A stretch of 64,000 bases of DNA from JAVHLK01 sp043806215 (GTDB lineage: Bacteria; Desulfobacterota; Desulfomonilia; Desulfomonilales; Desulfomonilaceae): assembly GCA_043806215.1 (NCBI GenBank), contig JAZDHD010000324.1:7473-71472 (forward strand), read 5' to 3'. Positions 18,039 to 26,979 of the stretch are shown piece by piece (the first letter of the stretch is position 1; every line of letters begins with the position of its first letter). A program made the position numbers and the translations under genes. Below the pieces are notes generated by a model. It saw only the letters and a list, made by a program, of their open reading frames with translations. It searched no databases and had not been told where the DNA came from.

Positions 18039-18929
18039 TTACACCCGCTCGATTTCCTTTTTGCCGAAGAGTCCGTAGGGCCGAATCATCAGCACTAGAA
18101 AGAGAACTATGAAGGCCGTCAGATCCTTTATCCCGGGAAAAGTTTGATCCAGATATCCTCCCACTATGGTCTCCAGCACCCCTATTGCCAGCCCGCCGAT
18201 GATCGCGCCCGGGATGCTTTCCAGGCCGCCGAGAATCACGGCCGGGAATGCTTTTATGGCGACCAGCGAGAGCCCCACGTTCAAGACCATTACATTAGCC
18301 AGAAAAACACCTGCAATGGAGCCGATGGCAAACGAGAGGCCCCAGGTCAATGCGAAGACTCTCTTAACGCTGATGCCCATCAGCATTGCCGTGTCCTGAT
18401 CATTGGCAACCCCGCGCATCGACAGTCCCACGCGGGAATATTTGAAAAAGATGAAAAACACTAAGACCATTATTGCGGAGACTATCATCGCCCAGAGGTG
18501 GGTGTGTGAAAGAACCAGCCCCTTGAAATTGATGGCCGTCTGTGAAAACGGCGACTGAAACACCTTGTTTTCGTGCCCGAATATGATGCCGGAAATGCTC
18601 CGGAGAAATATTGACAGGCCTATAGTCACCATGACGACGGCGAACTGCGGTTCACCTATCATGGGCCTCAAAACCAGCCGTTCGGTGAGCAGGCCCAAGA
18701 GCATGGCAAGGCCGGCGGCAATTACGACAGCCCACAAGAACGGCAGTCCCACGCCCATCAGCACGTAAGCGACGAAGGCCCCCATCATCATCGCTTCACC
18801 CTGGGCAAAATTGAGGATATTCGTCGCCTTGTAGATGAGGACAAACCCGAGTGCAGCAAGGGCGTACAGGCTCCCCACCGCAAGACCCGAAATAACCAGT
18901 TGCGAGATATAAAGCTGGGCTTCGGACAC
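18039..18929 (-). CDS. livH: ABC transporter permease, LivH type
   Basis: A 296-residue permease with about eight membrane helices. The LivH-family start is visible (GLAVGSLYALAALGFVLIYK followed by NILNFAQGE), and the ATPase-contact loop contains GVANDQDTAMLMGI. It pairs with the LivM-type permease downstream and lies 54 bp after the ligase gene. Complete in length, with no frameshift. Confidence 0.92.
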   Translation of the reverse strand: MSEAQLYISQLVISGLAVGSLYALAALGFVLIYKATNILNFAQGEAMMMGAFVAYVLMGVGLPFLWAVVIAAGLAMLLGLLTERLVLRPMIGEPQFAVVMVTIGLSIFLRSISGIIFGHENKVFQSPFSQTAINFKGLVLSHTHLWAMIVSAIMVLVFFIFFKYSRVGLSMRGVANDQDTAMLMGISVKRVFALTWGLSFAIGSIAGVFLANVMVLNVGLSLVAIKAFPAVILGGLESIPGAIIGGLAIGVLETIVGGYLDQTFPGIKDLTAFIVLFLVLMIRPYGLFGKKEIERV

Positions 18930-18983
18930 TTGTTCTTACTCCCGGATTGCTGCCGGACCACCCGAACCGGTAAAGGTACGTCT

Positions 18984-20789
18984 TCAGGCGGCCCCGTAAA
19001 TCGAATCGATGAGTTGTTTATATTTCTTTTCGATGCTTGCCCGCTTGACCTTCATGGTGGCGGTCAACTCTTCGTCGTCCTGGTCCAGCTCTTTGTCCAG
19101 AATCACGAATTTCTTAATTCGTTCGACCCGGGCAAAGTTGTCGTTCGTCTTGTCGACTTCCCCTTGGATGAGTTTTCTGATCTCCGGATGAGTCGCGAGA
19201 CTCTTGTAGTTCGTATAGGCGATGCGGTTATGCTGAGCCCACTGGGCAACGTTTTCCAACTCGATCTGGATCAGGCAAGACAAGAATTTTCGACGATCAC
19301 CGATGATGATGGCTTCCTTGATGTAGGAACTGTACCTGAGGCTGTTCTCTATTTCCGAAGGTGCGATATTCTTCCCGCCTGCGGTGATGATGATGTCCTT
19401 CTTGCGATCCGTAATCCGAAGGCTCCCGTCCTTATCCAGCTCGCCCACATCGCCCGTGTGGAGCCATCCTCCTCTTATGGCTTCCCGGGTAGCCTCAGGG
19501 TCGCCGTAATAGCCCTCGAAAACCGACTCACCTCGTTGGAGGATCTCTCCATCATCAGCCAGCCTCAAGTCGACTCCAGGGACAGGCTTGCCTACACATC
19601 CAATCCTGATCTCCCCGTTTCGAGGCATCACCGAGATCCCGCTCATTTCAGTCATGCCGTAGCATTCGCGCACGGGCAGTCCTATCGCATGATAGAACCG
19701 CATCAGATCCGGCGACATCGGAGCCGCTCCACTGACTAAGATCCTTGCCTCCAAAAGTCCCAGATGATTCCTGAGAGGCCTAAACAGTAGTAAGTAGGCG
19801 ATCCCGTCGAGTATCTTCCAGTGCAGCGGAACGGTTCCATTCTCGAGCTTCATTGCCGCCACTCGAAAGCCTATGGGGAGCATGGCTTTGAAGATCCACC
19901 GCTTGAAGAAAACCGAATCCTGAATACGTATCATGATGTTTGAATGCATTTTCTCCCAGATTCTTGGGACATTCAGGAAGGCCGTAGGAGAGATCTCTTT
20001 CAAATCGTCCTGTAAGGTCGCCACACTCTCTGCAAAATTGACCGTACAGCCCGCCCACATGGGAAAAATCAATGAAAACATGCGCTCGGCGACGTGGCAC
20101 AGCGGCATGGCCGATAAGAAAGAGTCCGCATGGCGAAAGTCCAGGACCTGTGACAGCCCCCGAATCATGGCGATCACCCCGCGATGACTTATCATTGCCC
20201 CCTTTGGCCGGCCTGTAGTGCCGGACGTATAGACGATTATAGCAATGTCCTCGGCTCGGGTATCGTTGACCATTTCGTCAAAGGCGTCCGGTTCCTCTTG
20301 GTGGAACTTCTCCCCCAGGGCCTCCACGTCCCGGAAGCTGATGAGCATGGGGTCTCTGTAACGGCGGAGGCCCTTCATATCCACCACAATGATCTTCTTC
20401 AAGAGGGGGATCTGATCCTTCACCTCTAGAATTTTATCTACTTGCTCCTGATCCTTGGCCACCACAAAGGTCGACTCTGAGTTTTCCAGGATGTATTTGA
20501 CTTGAGAGGCCACATCCGTGGGATAAATCCCCACTGTCACCGCAGACGAACACTGCGCTGCCAAGTCTGCGTACAACCATTCCGGGCAGCCGTCGCCGAG
20601 AATTGAGAGCTTGTCGCCTCTTGTCAGCCCCAGCTGCTTCAGACCGAGAGCGAACCGGCAGACGTGATCCCAGTAGTCCGTCCAAGTGATGCACTGCCAG
20701 ATTCCAAGGTCTTTCTCTCTGAGAGCCACCTTGTCCGGGTAGAGTCGCCTGTTCCTTGCAAAGAGCTTCGGTATGGTGTCGGCTTCCAT
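18984..20789 (-). CDS. Long-chain acyl-CoA synthetase (FadD15-like, AMP-forming)
   Basis: The 601-residue size and motifs match the long-chain acyl-CoA synthetase branch often encoded inside Liv-type transporter operons of proteobacteria. The P-loop is YTSGTTGRPKGAM, the core motif ECYGMTEMSG, and the hinge HTGDVGELDKDGSLRITDRKKD. The C-terminus has the KVKR-xxIEKKY pattern of this branch. It activates imported acid to the CoA ester in the cytoplasm, which can make uptake irreversible. It is tightly packed between livG (23 bp) and livH (54 bp), so coupling of uptake and activation is strongly implied. Confidence 0.93.
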   Translation of the reverse strand: MEADTIPKLFARNRRLYPDKVALREKDLGIWQCITWTDYWDHVCRFALGLKQLGLTRGDKLSILGDGCPEWLYADLAAQCSSAVTVGIYPTDVASQVKYILENSESTFVVAKDQEQVDKILEVKDQIPLLKKIIVVDMKGLRRYRDPMLISFRDVEALGEKFHQEEPDAFDEMVNDTRAEDIAIIVYTSGTTGRPKGAMISHRGVIAMIRGLSQVLDFRHADSFLSAMPLCHVAERMFSLIFPMWAGCTVNFAESVATLQDDLKEISPTAFLNVPRIWEKMHSNIMIRIQDSVFFKRWIFKAMLPIGFRVAAMKLENGTVPLHWKILDGIAYLLLFRPLRNHLGLLEARILVSGAAPMSPDLMRFYHAIGLPVRECYGMTEMSGISVMPRNGEIRIGCVGKPVPGVDLRLADDGEILQRGESVFEGYYGDPEATREAIRGGWLHTGDVGELDKDGSLRITDRKKDIIITAGGKNIAPSEIENSLRYSSYIKEAIIIGDRRKFLSCLIQIELENVAQWAQHNRIAYTNYKSLATHPEIRKLIQGEVDKTNDNFARVERIKKFVILDKELDQDDEELTATMKVKRASIEKKYKQLIDSIYGAA

Positions 20790-20812
20790 GGCAATCCCTC
20801 CTGAAAAGCCGG

Positions 20813-21571
20813 CTATTGCCCGAGGTAGGCCGCAATAACACCCGGGTCTGATTGTACCTCTGCCGGAGTGCCCTCACTAATCTTGCAGCCGAAATCCAGC
20901 ACCGTTATCCTGTCGGCGATGTCCATCACGACCCCCATGTCATGTTCAACCATGATAATGGTGGTTCCCTTGTCTTCCCTAATGTCAAGCACGAACCGGG
21001 AAATGTCCTCGGTCTCCTCGGCGTTCATCCCGGCCACTGGTTCGTCGAGAAGCAGGATTGAAGGGTCCATGGCCAGTGCCCGCCCGATTTCGACTCGTTT
21101 CTGGATGCCGTAAGGCAGCGTACCCACGAGCTTCTTGCGCACCTTCTCGATTTCGAGGAAATCTATGATTTCTTCCACTTGAAGCCGCTTGTCGATCTCC
21201 TGCCTTACGCCCTTCCCATAGAATACGGCGCAGGCAAGGGGCCCGGATGTCATGTGAGTGTGACATCCCAGGAGTATGTTATCTATTACGCTCATATTCT
21301 TGAAAAGTTCGATGTTCTGAAAGGTTCGGGCAATTCCATGCTTGGCGATCTCGTGGGGCTCGATGCCTGAAATGGATTTCCCCCTGAGAAATATCTTGCC
21401 CGACGTCGGCGCATAGACCCCGCTGATGCAGTTAAAGAGAGAGGTTTTCCCGGCCCCGTTGGGACCGATCACAGCGTGGAGTTCGCCCTCTTTGACGGTC
21501 ATATTCAGGTTCGCAAGCGCCGTGATTCCGCCAAAGCGGAGCGATAGGTCTTTAATCTCCAGGATTTCCAT
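20813..21571 (-). CDS. livG: ABC transporter ATP-binding protein, LivG type
   Basis: About 252 residues. Walker A is GPNGAGKTS, the Q-loop region ARTFQNIELF is typical of LivG, and the Walker B segment is ILLLDEPVAGMN. The signature region is LPYGIQKRVEIGRAL, the usual degenerate LivG form. ATG at 21571 has a weak AGGTG before it; GTG at 21577 in the same frame is an alternative. It starts within 16 bp of the livF stop, so the two ATPase genes are probably translationally linked. Confidence 0.93.
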   Translation of the reverse strand: MEILEIKDLSLRFGGITALANLNMTVKEGELHAVIGPNGAGKTSLFNCISGVYAPTSGKIFLRGKSISGIEPHEIAKHGIARTFQNIELFKNMSVIDNILLGCHTHMTSGPLACAVFYGKGVRQEIDKRLQVEEIIDFLEIEKVRKKLVGTLPYGIQKRVEIGRALAMDPSILLLDEPVAGMNAEETEDISRFVLDIREDKGTTIIMVEHDMGVVMDIADRITVLDFGCKISEGTPAEVQSDPGVIAAYLGQ

Positions 21572-21586
21572 GCTCACCTGCGCGTG

Positions 21587-22381
21587 TTAAGACAACCAAC
21601 GCTTGCGGCGTTTGTAATGCTTCACATCCGCGTAGCTTTTTCTTTGCCGGTCGTCTGTGACTCCGAGATAGAACTCCTTTACGTCCTGATTCTCCAGGAG
21701 ATCCTGATTGGGACCGTCGAGAACGATCTTCCCGCTCTCCATGATGTATCCATAGCGGGCAAAATTCAGCGCTGCCAACGCATTCTGCTCCACAAGGAGA
21801 ATCGATGTCTTTCCAGCCTCTCTGATTCGACCAAGGATTTCAAAAATCTCGGCAACCAGCTTTGGTGCCAGCCCCAAGGAGGGTTCGTCGAGCATGAGGA
21901 GTTTCGGCCGCGACATCAGTGCCCGTCCTATGGCGAGCATCTGTTGCTCACCACCGCTGAGAAACAGCGCCCGCTGTTTGTATCGCCGACGGAGGTGTGG
22001 GAAGTAGTCAAGTACCATCTCGATATCTCGTTTGATACCGTCTCGGTCCGTGCGCGTGTGGGCACCAATACGGATATTCTCCATTACGGTCAGGTCATCG
22101 AACACCCGCCTCCCTTCCGGCACCATGCAGATACCGCAGCGCACGATTCTGTCCGGATCCATATCCCCGATGGACTGTCCCGAGAATTCGATGTTGCCTT
22201 CTTCGACTTCGCCGTTCTGGAATTTCAGAATTCCACTGATCGCCTTGAGAGTGGTACTTTTGCCCGCGGCGTTGGCTCCCAGCAGAGCGACGGCCTCGCC
22301 GTCGGGGACCTCGATGGAAATGCCCTTCAGGACCATGATCACATTGTTGTAGACCACCTGAATGTTATTTACCTTGAGCAT
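21587..22381 (-). CDS. livF: ABC transporter ATP-binding protein, LivF type
   Basis: A 264-residue ATPase with Walker A GANAAGKST (an uncommon but valid GxxxxGKST form), the LivF-specific VPEGRRVFDDLTVMENI segment, signature LSGGEQQMLAIGRAL and Walker B LLMLDEPSLGLAP. A basic C-terminal tail (KHYKRRKRWLS) exceeds the usual LivF end. It heads the transporter part of the cluster, 104 bp after the thiolase gene. Confidence 0.93.
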   Translation of the reverse strand: MLKVNNIQVVYNNVIMVLKGISIEVPDGEAVALLGANAAGKSTTLKAISGILKFQNGEVEEGNIEFSGQSIGDMDPDRIVRCGICMVPEGRRVFDDLTVMENIRIGAHTRTDRDGIKRDIEMVLDYFPHLRRRYKQRALFLSGGEQQMLAIGRALMSRPKLLMLDEPSLGLAPKLVAEIFEILGRIREAGKTSILLVEQNALAALNFARYGYIMESGKIVLDGPNQDLLENQDVKEFYLGVTDDRQRKSYADVKHYKRRKRWLS

Positions 22382-22485
22382 AGGTTTTCGACTCCTCGCC
22401 GGCTCAGCCCTACGGGCGCATTCGATTTCACGCGCTTATGCGGGAAAAGTGTGAATCCAAATCCGCCCTTACCGCTCCGTTAGAA

Positions 22486-23661
22486 TCAGGAGACTCGCTC
22501 GAGAACAACGGCGAACCCCATACCGCCGCCTGCACACAGAGAAGCCACTCCCACATTGAGGTCGTCATTTATCATGCCGTGTAACAGAGTCACCAGGAGG
22601 CGGCAGCCGGTAGCGCCTACCGGATGCCCTAAGGCAATGCCGTTCCCATTAACGTTGACTTTGTCTCGTTCCAGGCCGAGTTCTTGCTCGCACGCGAGAT
22701 ACTGAGCTGCAAAGGCCTCGTTAATCTCGAACCGATCCACGTCGCCGAGGCCCAGCCCGGCAGTCTCCAACGCTCCTCGAATAGCCGGAACCGGTCCTAT
22801 TCCCATGATGTTTGGATCCACGCCGACCACCTTGTACCCCTTGATCGACACCAGAGGCTCCAACCCAAGCTCTCTCGCTCTGTCCGGGGTGGTGATCACC
22901 AATACGGCTGCCGCATCGTTCATCCCGCAGGCGTTGCCGGGGGTCACGGTCCCATCCTTCTTGAAAGCCGGCGACAGTTTGGCGAGCTGCTCCACGCTTA
23001 TATCGGGCCTGACGTGCTCGTCGGTGTCAAAAACGAAGGGCTCTTTCTTGGGTCTCGGGACCGACACAGGGATTATTTCACCCTTGAACTTGCCCTCCCG
23101 AATGGCCCTCGTAGCCCTTTGATGGCTCAGAGCCGCATAGGCGTCCTGGTCCCGGCGACTGATCCCGTACTTCTCGGCGAGATTCTCGGCGGTGAGTCCC
23201 ATGCCTACGCCTATGGGATACTCCTGCATGCCCTTCCAGAGGAGGTCGTAGGTCTGGTAATGCCGGAGACGCTGTCCCCATCGAGCAGACTCCACTATGT
23301 AAGGAGCGTTGCTCATACTCTCTACTCCGCCCGCCACGACCAACCGTCCTTCTCCGCACTGGACGGCCTGTGTTGCGCTGATTACCGCCTGCATGGACGA
23401 GCCGCAGGTACCGTTGACGGTGAATCCCGGAACATGGTCGGGTGCACCCGCCCGATAGGCGGCATTGCGAGCGACATTTTGTTCCAGCGGCGCAAAGCAG
23501 TTGCCGAAAATGACCTTGTCGACAAACGAAAGATCACCAAGGTGCGGTGCGACGTTCTCAATGACCAGACGTGCCAATTCGGCCGGAGGAAAGGACTTCA
23601 GAGAACCCCCAAAGTCGCCTATTGCGGTTCTCAGTCCCAGCGTGAGGACCACCTGACTCAT
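22486..23661 (-). CDS. Acetyl-CoA acyltransferase / thiolase
   Basis: A 391-residue thiolase that cleaves 3-oxoacyl-CoA with CoA as the final step of beta-oxidation. The acyl-accepting Cys is in NGTCGSSMQA (about residue 86), the His in GHPVGATG, and the second Cys in ASLCAGGGMG. All catalytic residues are present and the length is normal. It lies between the 3-hydroxyacyl-CoA dehydrogenase gene (80 bp upstream) and the transporter genes. It could work as degradative FadA-type or as acetoacetyl-CoA thiolase; sequence alone does not decide. Confidence 0.94.
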   Translation of the reverse strand: MSQVVLTLGLRTAIGDFGGSLKSFPPAELARLVIENVAPHLGDLSFVDKVIFGNCFAPLEQNVARNAAYRAGAPDHVPGFTVNGTCGSSMQAVISATQAVQCGEGRLVVAGGVESMSNAPYIVESARWGQRLRHYQTYDLLWKGMQEYPIGVGMGLTAENLAEKYGISRRDQDAYAALSHQRATRAIREGKFKGEIIPVSVPRPKKEPFVFDTDEHVRPDISVEQLAKLSPAFKKDGTVTPGNACGMNDAAAVLVITTPDRARELGLEPLVSIKGYKVVGVDPNIMGIGPVPAIRGALETAGLGLGDVDRFEINEAFAAQYLACEQELGLERDKVNVNGNGIALGHPVGATGCRLLVTLLHGMINDDLNVGVASLCAGGGMGFAVVLERVS

Positions 23662-23741
23662 GGCTATTTGACCTCCTGAGTTTCAGTAGTTGGAATTCAT
23701 GGAATGCCTCATGGTTCGTTCAGCGAACGACCAGGCAAAGC

Positions 23742-24644
23742 TCAAAGTCCCATCAGGTCTCGAGGTTGGGCTTCTCCCGGGCGCTGATATTCATAGAAGC
23801 CTCGACCTGATTTCGCGCCCAGGTCGCCAAGTGCCACAAGTCTCTTTAGCAGGGGTGGCGGAGCGTATCTCGCCTCTCGATATTCATCGAAGAGAATGTT
23901 TCCTGCGTTGAGCAGCACGTCCAGACCGATAAGATCCGCGAGCGCGAGAGGCCCCATCGGGTGGCCGCAGCCGAGCCGCATCGCGTTGTCAATGTCGCTC
24001 ACGGTGGCTAAGCCTGCTGAAAGCGACCGCATGGAGTCGAACAGATAAGGCGTCAAAAGGTAATTTACGAGGAAGCCGGCCTGGTCCCTCACCACGATTG
24101 GGACCTTTCCGAGAGATTTCACGAGATCTATCACAAGCCCAATGACTTCTTGGGATGTGGCGGTTGTCTTCACCACTTCCACAAGTTTCATCACAGGAGC
24201 GGGGTTGAAAAAATGGAGGCCCAAGATCCGTTCGGGCCGACTAAGATTTGAAACGAGACTGCTGATCGACAGTGTGGAGGTATTACTGGCAAACACCGTC
24301 TCTCTCGGACATATGGCATCCAGTTGCGCGAAAAGCCGTCCTTTGGCCTCCGGATCCTCATAGACCGCCTCAATGACAAGATCGCAATCCTTGAGTGAAT
24401 CCAGATCGATTCCGCCGTCTATGCGGGCAAGCACCGCAGATCGTTCCTGTTCCTGCATAAGATTCTTCTGAACAAGCTTCTGCAGGGAAGTGCCCACGCG
24501 AGTGATCGCCGCGTCCACCAGCCCCTTCTCAACGTCCACGGCCCGCACCTGGTAGCCGCAGGCGGCCAGCACCTGCGTGATGCCGCATCCCATAGAACCC
24601 AACCCGACGACTCCGATCCTCTTGAACACTAGGTTTTGGCTCAT
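23742..24644 (-). CDS. 3-hydroxyacyl-CoA / 3-hydroxybutyryl-CoA dehydrogenase
   Basis: A 300-residue single-domain dehydrogenase. The NAD-binding motif is VVGLGSMGCGITQVLAA, the catalytic His is in LHFFNPAPVMKLVEVV, and the conserved DQAGFLVNYLLTPYL and CGHPMGPLALADLIG motifs of the HBD family follow. The length fits the short HBD type rather than the fused FadB type. It is the first enzyme gene after tetR (59 bp gap) and so probably heads the minus-strand operon. Confidence 0.94.
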   Translation of the reverse strand: MSQNLVFKRIGVVGLGSMGCGITQVLAACGYQVRAVDVEKGLVDAAITRVGTSLQKLVQKNLMQEQERSAVLARIDGGIDLDSLKDCDLVIEAVYEDPEAKGRLFAQLDAICPRETVFASNTSTLSISSLVSNLSRPERILGLHFFNPAPVMKLVEVVKTTATSQEVIGLVIDLVKSLGKVPIVVRDQAGFLVNYLLTPYLFDSMRSLSAGLATVSDIDNAMRLGCGHPMGPLALADLIGLDVLLNAGNILFDEYREARYAPPPLLKRLVALGDLGAKSGRGFYEYQRPGEAQPRDLMGL

Positions 24645-24703
24645 AAGACACCCTCTTCCTTTTGTGTTGCGTCTTGACTATAAGACCGCAGCGATTCGGT
24701 CTC

Positions 24704-25315
24704 TCATTCCTTCACAAGTCCACGAAGGAAGATCTTTCTGAAGGTCCGGACATAAAGAGTTCCGTCGAGACGATATTTGTTGAGCACCCAGTGATGCAAC
24801 ACACCGTCATGAAGGGCCATGAAAGTGAGTGCAGCCATCTCGGGATCGAAATCCTTCTTGAACAAACCCTGCCGTATGCCCTGCCGCACTATATCGGTTA
24901 CGATATCGAGGTACATTTTGTATGTGCCCTTGAACACCGGCTCAAAATCGACATCCGCTTTCATCTCCGTCGTGAGAAAGGTGAGAAAAACTACAAGGTC
25001 CTGATTTTCCACGGCGAAGCTTGAGTTAAAGCTTATGAGGCGGTGGAGCTTATCCAGCGCGTTCCCTTCAACTTGTTCCAGTGCTTCAACCATTCCTCCG
25101 ATGAACTTCGACTTGTATTCATCGATGATCCGCAGCAACAGATCTCCCTTACCGCTGAAGTGCGCGTACAAGGCTCCTTTAGTGAGTCCCACTCGGCGTG
25201 TGATTTCTTCTATTGAGGTGCCGTGGTAGCCCTTTCGCACGAAGATCTCCAGAGCTGCCTGTGTGATCTTGGCTTCGGTGTCGGCGGATCGCTTCATGAC
25301 GTCCACATCTTTCAT
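24704..25315 (-). CDS. TetR-family transcriptional regulator of the adjacent catabolic genes
   Basis: A 203-residue TetR protein. The N-terminal HTH covers about residues 15-60 (ITQAALEIFVRKGYHGTSIE, then GLTKGALYAHFSGKGDLL), followed by a helical ligand domain. The first ATG, at 25315, overlaps a perfect 18-bp palindrome, so translation may start either there or at the ATG at 25297. It is divergent from an acyl-CoA dehydrogenase gene and upstream of the beta-oxidation genes. TetR proteins in such places usually bind an acyl-CoA as inducer; here that is inference. A matching second palindrome before the dehydrogenase supports direct control of both sides. Confidence 0.92.
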   Translation of the reverse strand: MKDVDVMKRSADTEAKITQAALEIFVRKGYHGTSIEEITRRVGLTKGALYAHFSGKGDLLLRIIDEYKSKFIGGMVEALEQVEGNALDKLHRLISFNSSFAVENQDLVVFLTFLTTEMKADVDFEPVFKGTYKMYLDIVTDIVRQGIRQGLFKKDFDPEMAALTFMALHDGVLHHWVLNKYRLDGTLYVRTFRKIFLRGLVKE

Positions 25316-25331
25316 ACTAACCGGTTAGTAT
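25314..25331. promoter_or_regulatory. TetR operator 1, perfect palindrome
   Basis: ATACTAACCGGTTAGTAT is an exact 18-bp palindrome at the tetR start, just downstream of the predicted tetR -10. It would let the regulator repress itself. Confidence 0.8.
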
Positions 25332-25335
25332 CGTC

Positions 25336-25364
25336 AGGCTACCCGCCTTCTTTTCGCCTGTCAA
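25336..25364 (-). promoter_or_regulatory. Predicted tetR promoter
   Basis: On the minus strand TTGACA (25364-25359) and TAGCCT (25341-25336) are 17 bp apart. Operator 1 begins 4 bp downstream of the -10. The -10 is weak (3 of 6), the -35 perfect. Confidence 0.5.
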
Positions 25365-25569
25365 GTTCTTTTTCGCACATGATGCAAGATTCGGTCATGG
25401 CGGTGTCCAACGGTCACCCTGAGTTCATACGGCTTGTCCCGGTCTCGCCTGCCGCCCAACTAATTCGGTATGGTCCCTCTGTGCGGAACCTCGTGTCTCG
25501 TGAGACCGCCCCACCGAAAAAGACCGTCCGCCGAAAGACTCAGGACCTGCGCAACCATCTCCATTTTGC

Positions 25570-25598
25570 TTGACAGGCACCTGACCAATCGCGACAAT
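25570..25598 (+). promoter_or_regulatory. Predicted acyl-CoA dehydrogenase promoter
   Basis: TTGACA at 25570-25575 and GACAAT at 25593-25598 have 17-bp spacing. Operator 2 overlaps the end of the -10. The -35 context TTGACAGGC is the same as in the divergent tetR promoter. Confidence 0.55.
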
Positions 25599-25614
25599 AC
25601 TAACCGTTTGGTAT
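25597..25614. promoter_or_regulatory. TetR operator 2
   Basis: ATACTAACCGTTTGGTAT matches operator 1 at 15 of 18 positions and keeps the dyad. It covers the -10/+1 region of the dehydrogenase promoter, 34 bp before the ATG. Confidence 0.75.
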
Positions 25615-25648
25615 CACCGTTGTCCGGAATCACCACAGGAGGCGTTAC

Positions 25649-26797
25649 ATGGACTTCTCGATCTCAGACGATCAAAAGCAAATTGTGGAAGCGGCTCGCA
25701 AGTTCGCCAACAACGAATTCCCCAGGATCGCGCGTGAGTGCGACCGGGAGGAGAAATTTCCCTGGGAAGTGTGGAAGAAGGCAGGGGAATTGGGGTTTAT
25801 GGGCATCTTCATCGCGCCGGAGTATGGGGGCCTGGGTCTTGGATACCTCGAACACGCTTTGGTCATGGAAGAATTCTGGCGTGTGGATCCAGGGGTCGGG
25901 AATATTCTTCTCGGAGTATTCGGCGCGGAAATTGTCGGGACGTTTGGGACCTCCGATCAGAAGAAGAGGCTCCTGGAACCCATAGCGGGCGGTAAGGCAA
26001 TAATGGGCTGTGCCATTACCGAACCAAACGCGGGCAGCGACATATTCAGCGTTGGGACTAGGGCCGTACGAACCGATAACGGCTATGTAATCAATGGGAC
26101 AAAACAATTCATCACCAATGGCAGCATTGCACAGTATGCCCTGGTCTTATGCGTGACGGACCCTGAAGCGAGTAAGCGTACCGAGAGATTCAGCTTTCTT
26201 GTTGTCGAAAGGGACCGAAAAGGTTTCACGGCCAACAGACTGAAAGGCAAGATGGGGATTCGCGCGTCGGACACGGCTGAACTGTCTTTCGACGACGTTC
26301 TCGTCCCTGAGGAAAACCTCATAGGTGCCAAAGAAAGCGAAGGGTTCCGCCAGGTCATGCACCTGTTCAATATTAATCGATTGGTAGCGTCGTCCCAGGG
26401 AGTGGGCGTCGCCCAGGGCGCGCTGGACAGGGCGGTGAAGTACATTCGGGAGCGTGTACAGTTCGGCGCACCGCTGGCCTCGTTTCAAGGAGTGCAGTTC
26501 AAGATCGCGGAAATGGCGGCGCGGATCGAGAGCGCCCGTGTCCTGTACCAAAAGGCCGCGTGGCTGATGGACCACGGGCACGTGGACAGAAGACTGGTCT
26601 CCATTGCCAAGCTTGTGGCCGGCGAAGCCGCAGTTCGCGTTACCGACGAGGCTCTTCAGTTGCATGGCGGATATGGATACATGGAAGAATACGATGTAGA
26701 GCGCTTCTATCGAGACGCGAAAATCGTGGAGATATACGAAGGAACCAAGGAGATCGAAAAGGTCACCATAGCCAGAGAAATCCTCGGCAGGACATAA
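25649..26797 (+). CDS. Acyl-CoA dehydrogenase
   Basis: A 382-residue FAD enzyme that makes 2-enoyl-CoA, the first oxidation of beta-oxidation. The family signature GCAITEPNAGSD and the C-terminal EIYEGTKEIEKVTIAREILG are present, the latter with the catalytic Glu in YEGT. The LHGGYGYMEEYDVER motif lies before it. CAGGAGG precedes the ATG. It is transcribed away from tetR under operator 2 and supplies the step missing from the minus-strand cluster. The electron acceptor would be an ETF, whose genes are not in this window. Confidence 0.95.
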   Translation: MDFSISDDQKQIVEAARKFANNEFPRIARECDREEKFPWEVWKKAGELGFMGIFIAPEYGGLGLGYLEHALVMEEFWRVDPGVGNILLGVFGAEIVGTFGTSDQKKRLLEPIAGGKAIMGCAITEPNAGSDIFSVGTRAVRTDNGYVINGTKQFITNGSIAQYALVLCVTDPEASKRTERFSFLVVERDRKGFTANRLKGKMGIRASDTAELSFDDVLVPEENLIGAKESEGFRQVMHLFNINRLVASSQGVGVAQGALDRAVKYIRERVQFGAPLASFQGVQFKIAEMAARIESARVLYQKAAWLMDHGHVDRRLVSIAKLVAGEAAVRVTDEALQLHGGYGYMEEYDVERFYRDAKIVEIYEGTKEIEKVTIAREILGRT

Positions 26798-26979
26798 CCC
26801 GCAGTCGACCTGTCGGTCAACGGACCAAACTCACCAATTGGGGCCGCACCGCAATCCGTCTCCGGAGGCTTCAGGGCTCTTCTTGTCCGGACGAGCAAGA
26901 GTCCTGCGCCTCCGTCCCGAGAGTTTCGGCCGAGCCCCGCCCCCTGGTCGCCGGGACGCTGCCAATCCCCCCCCATTTC

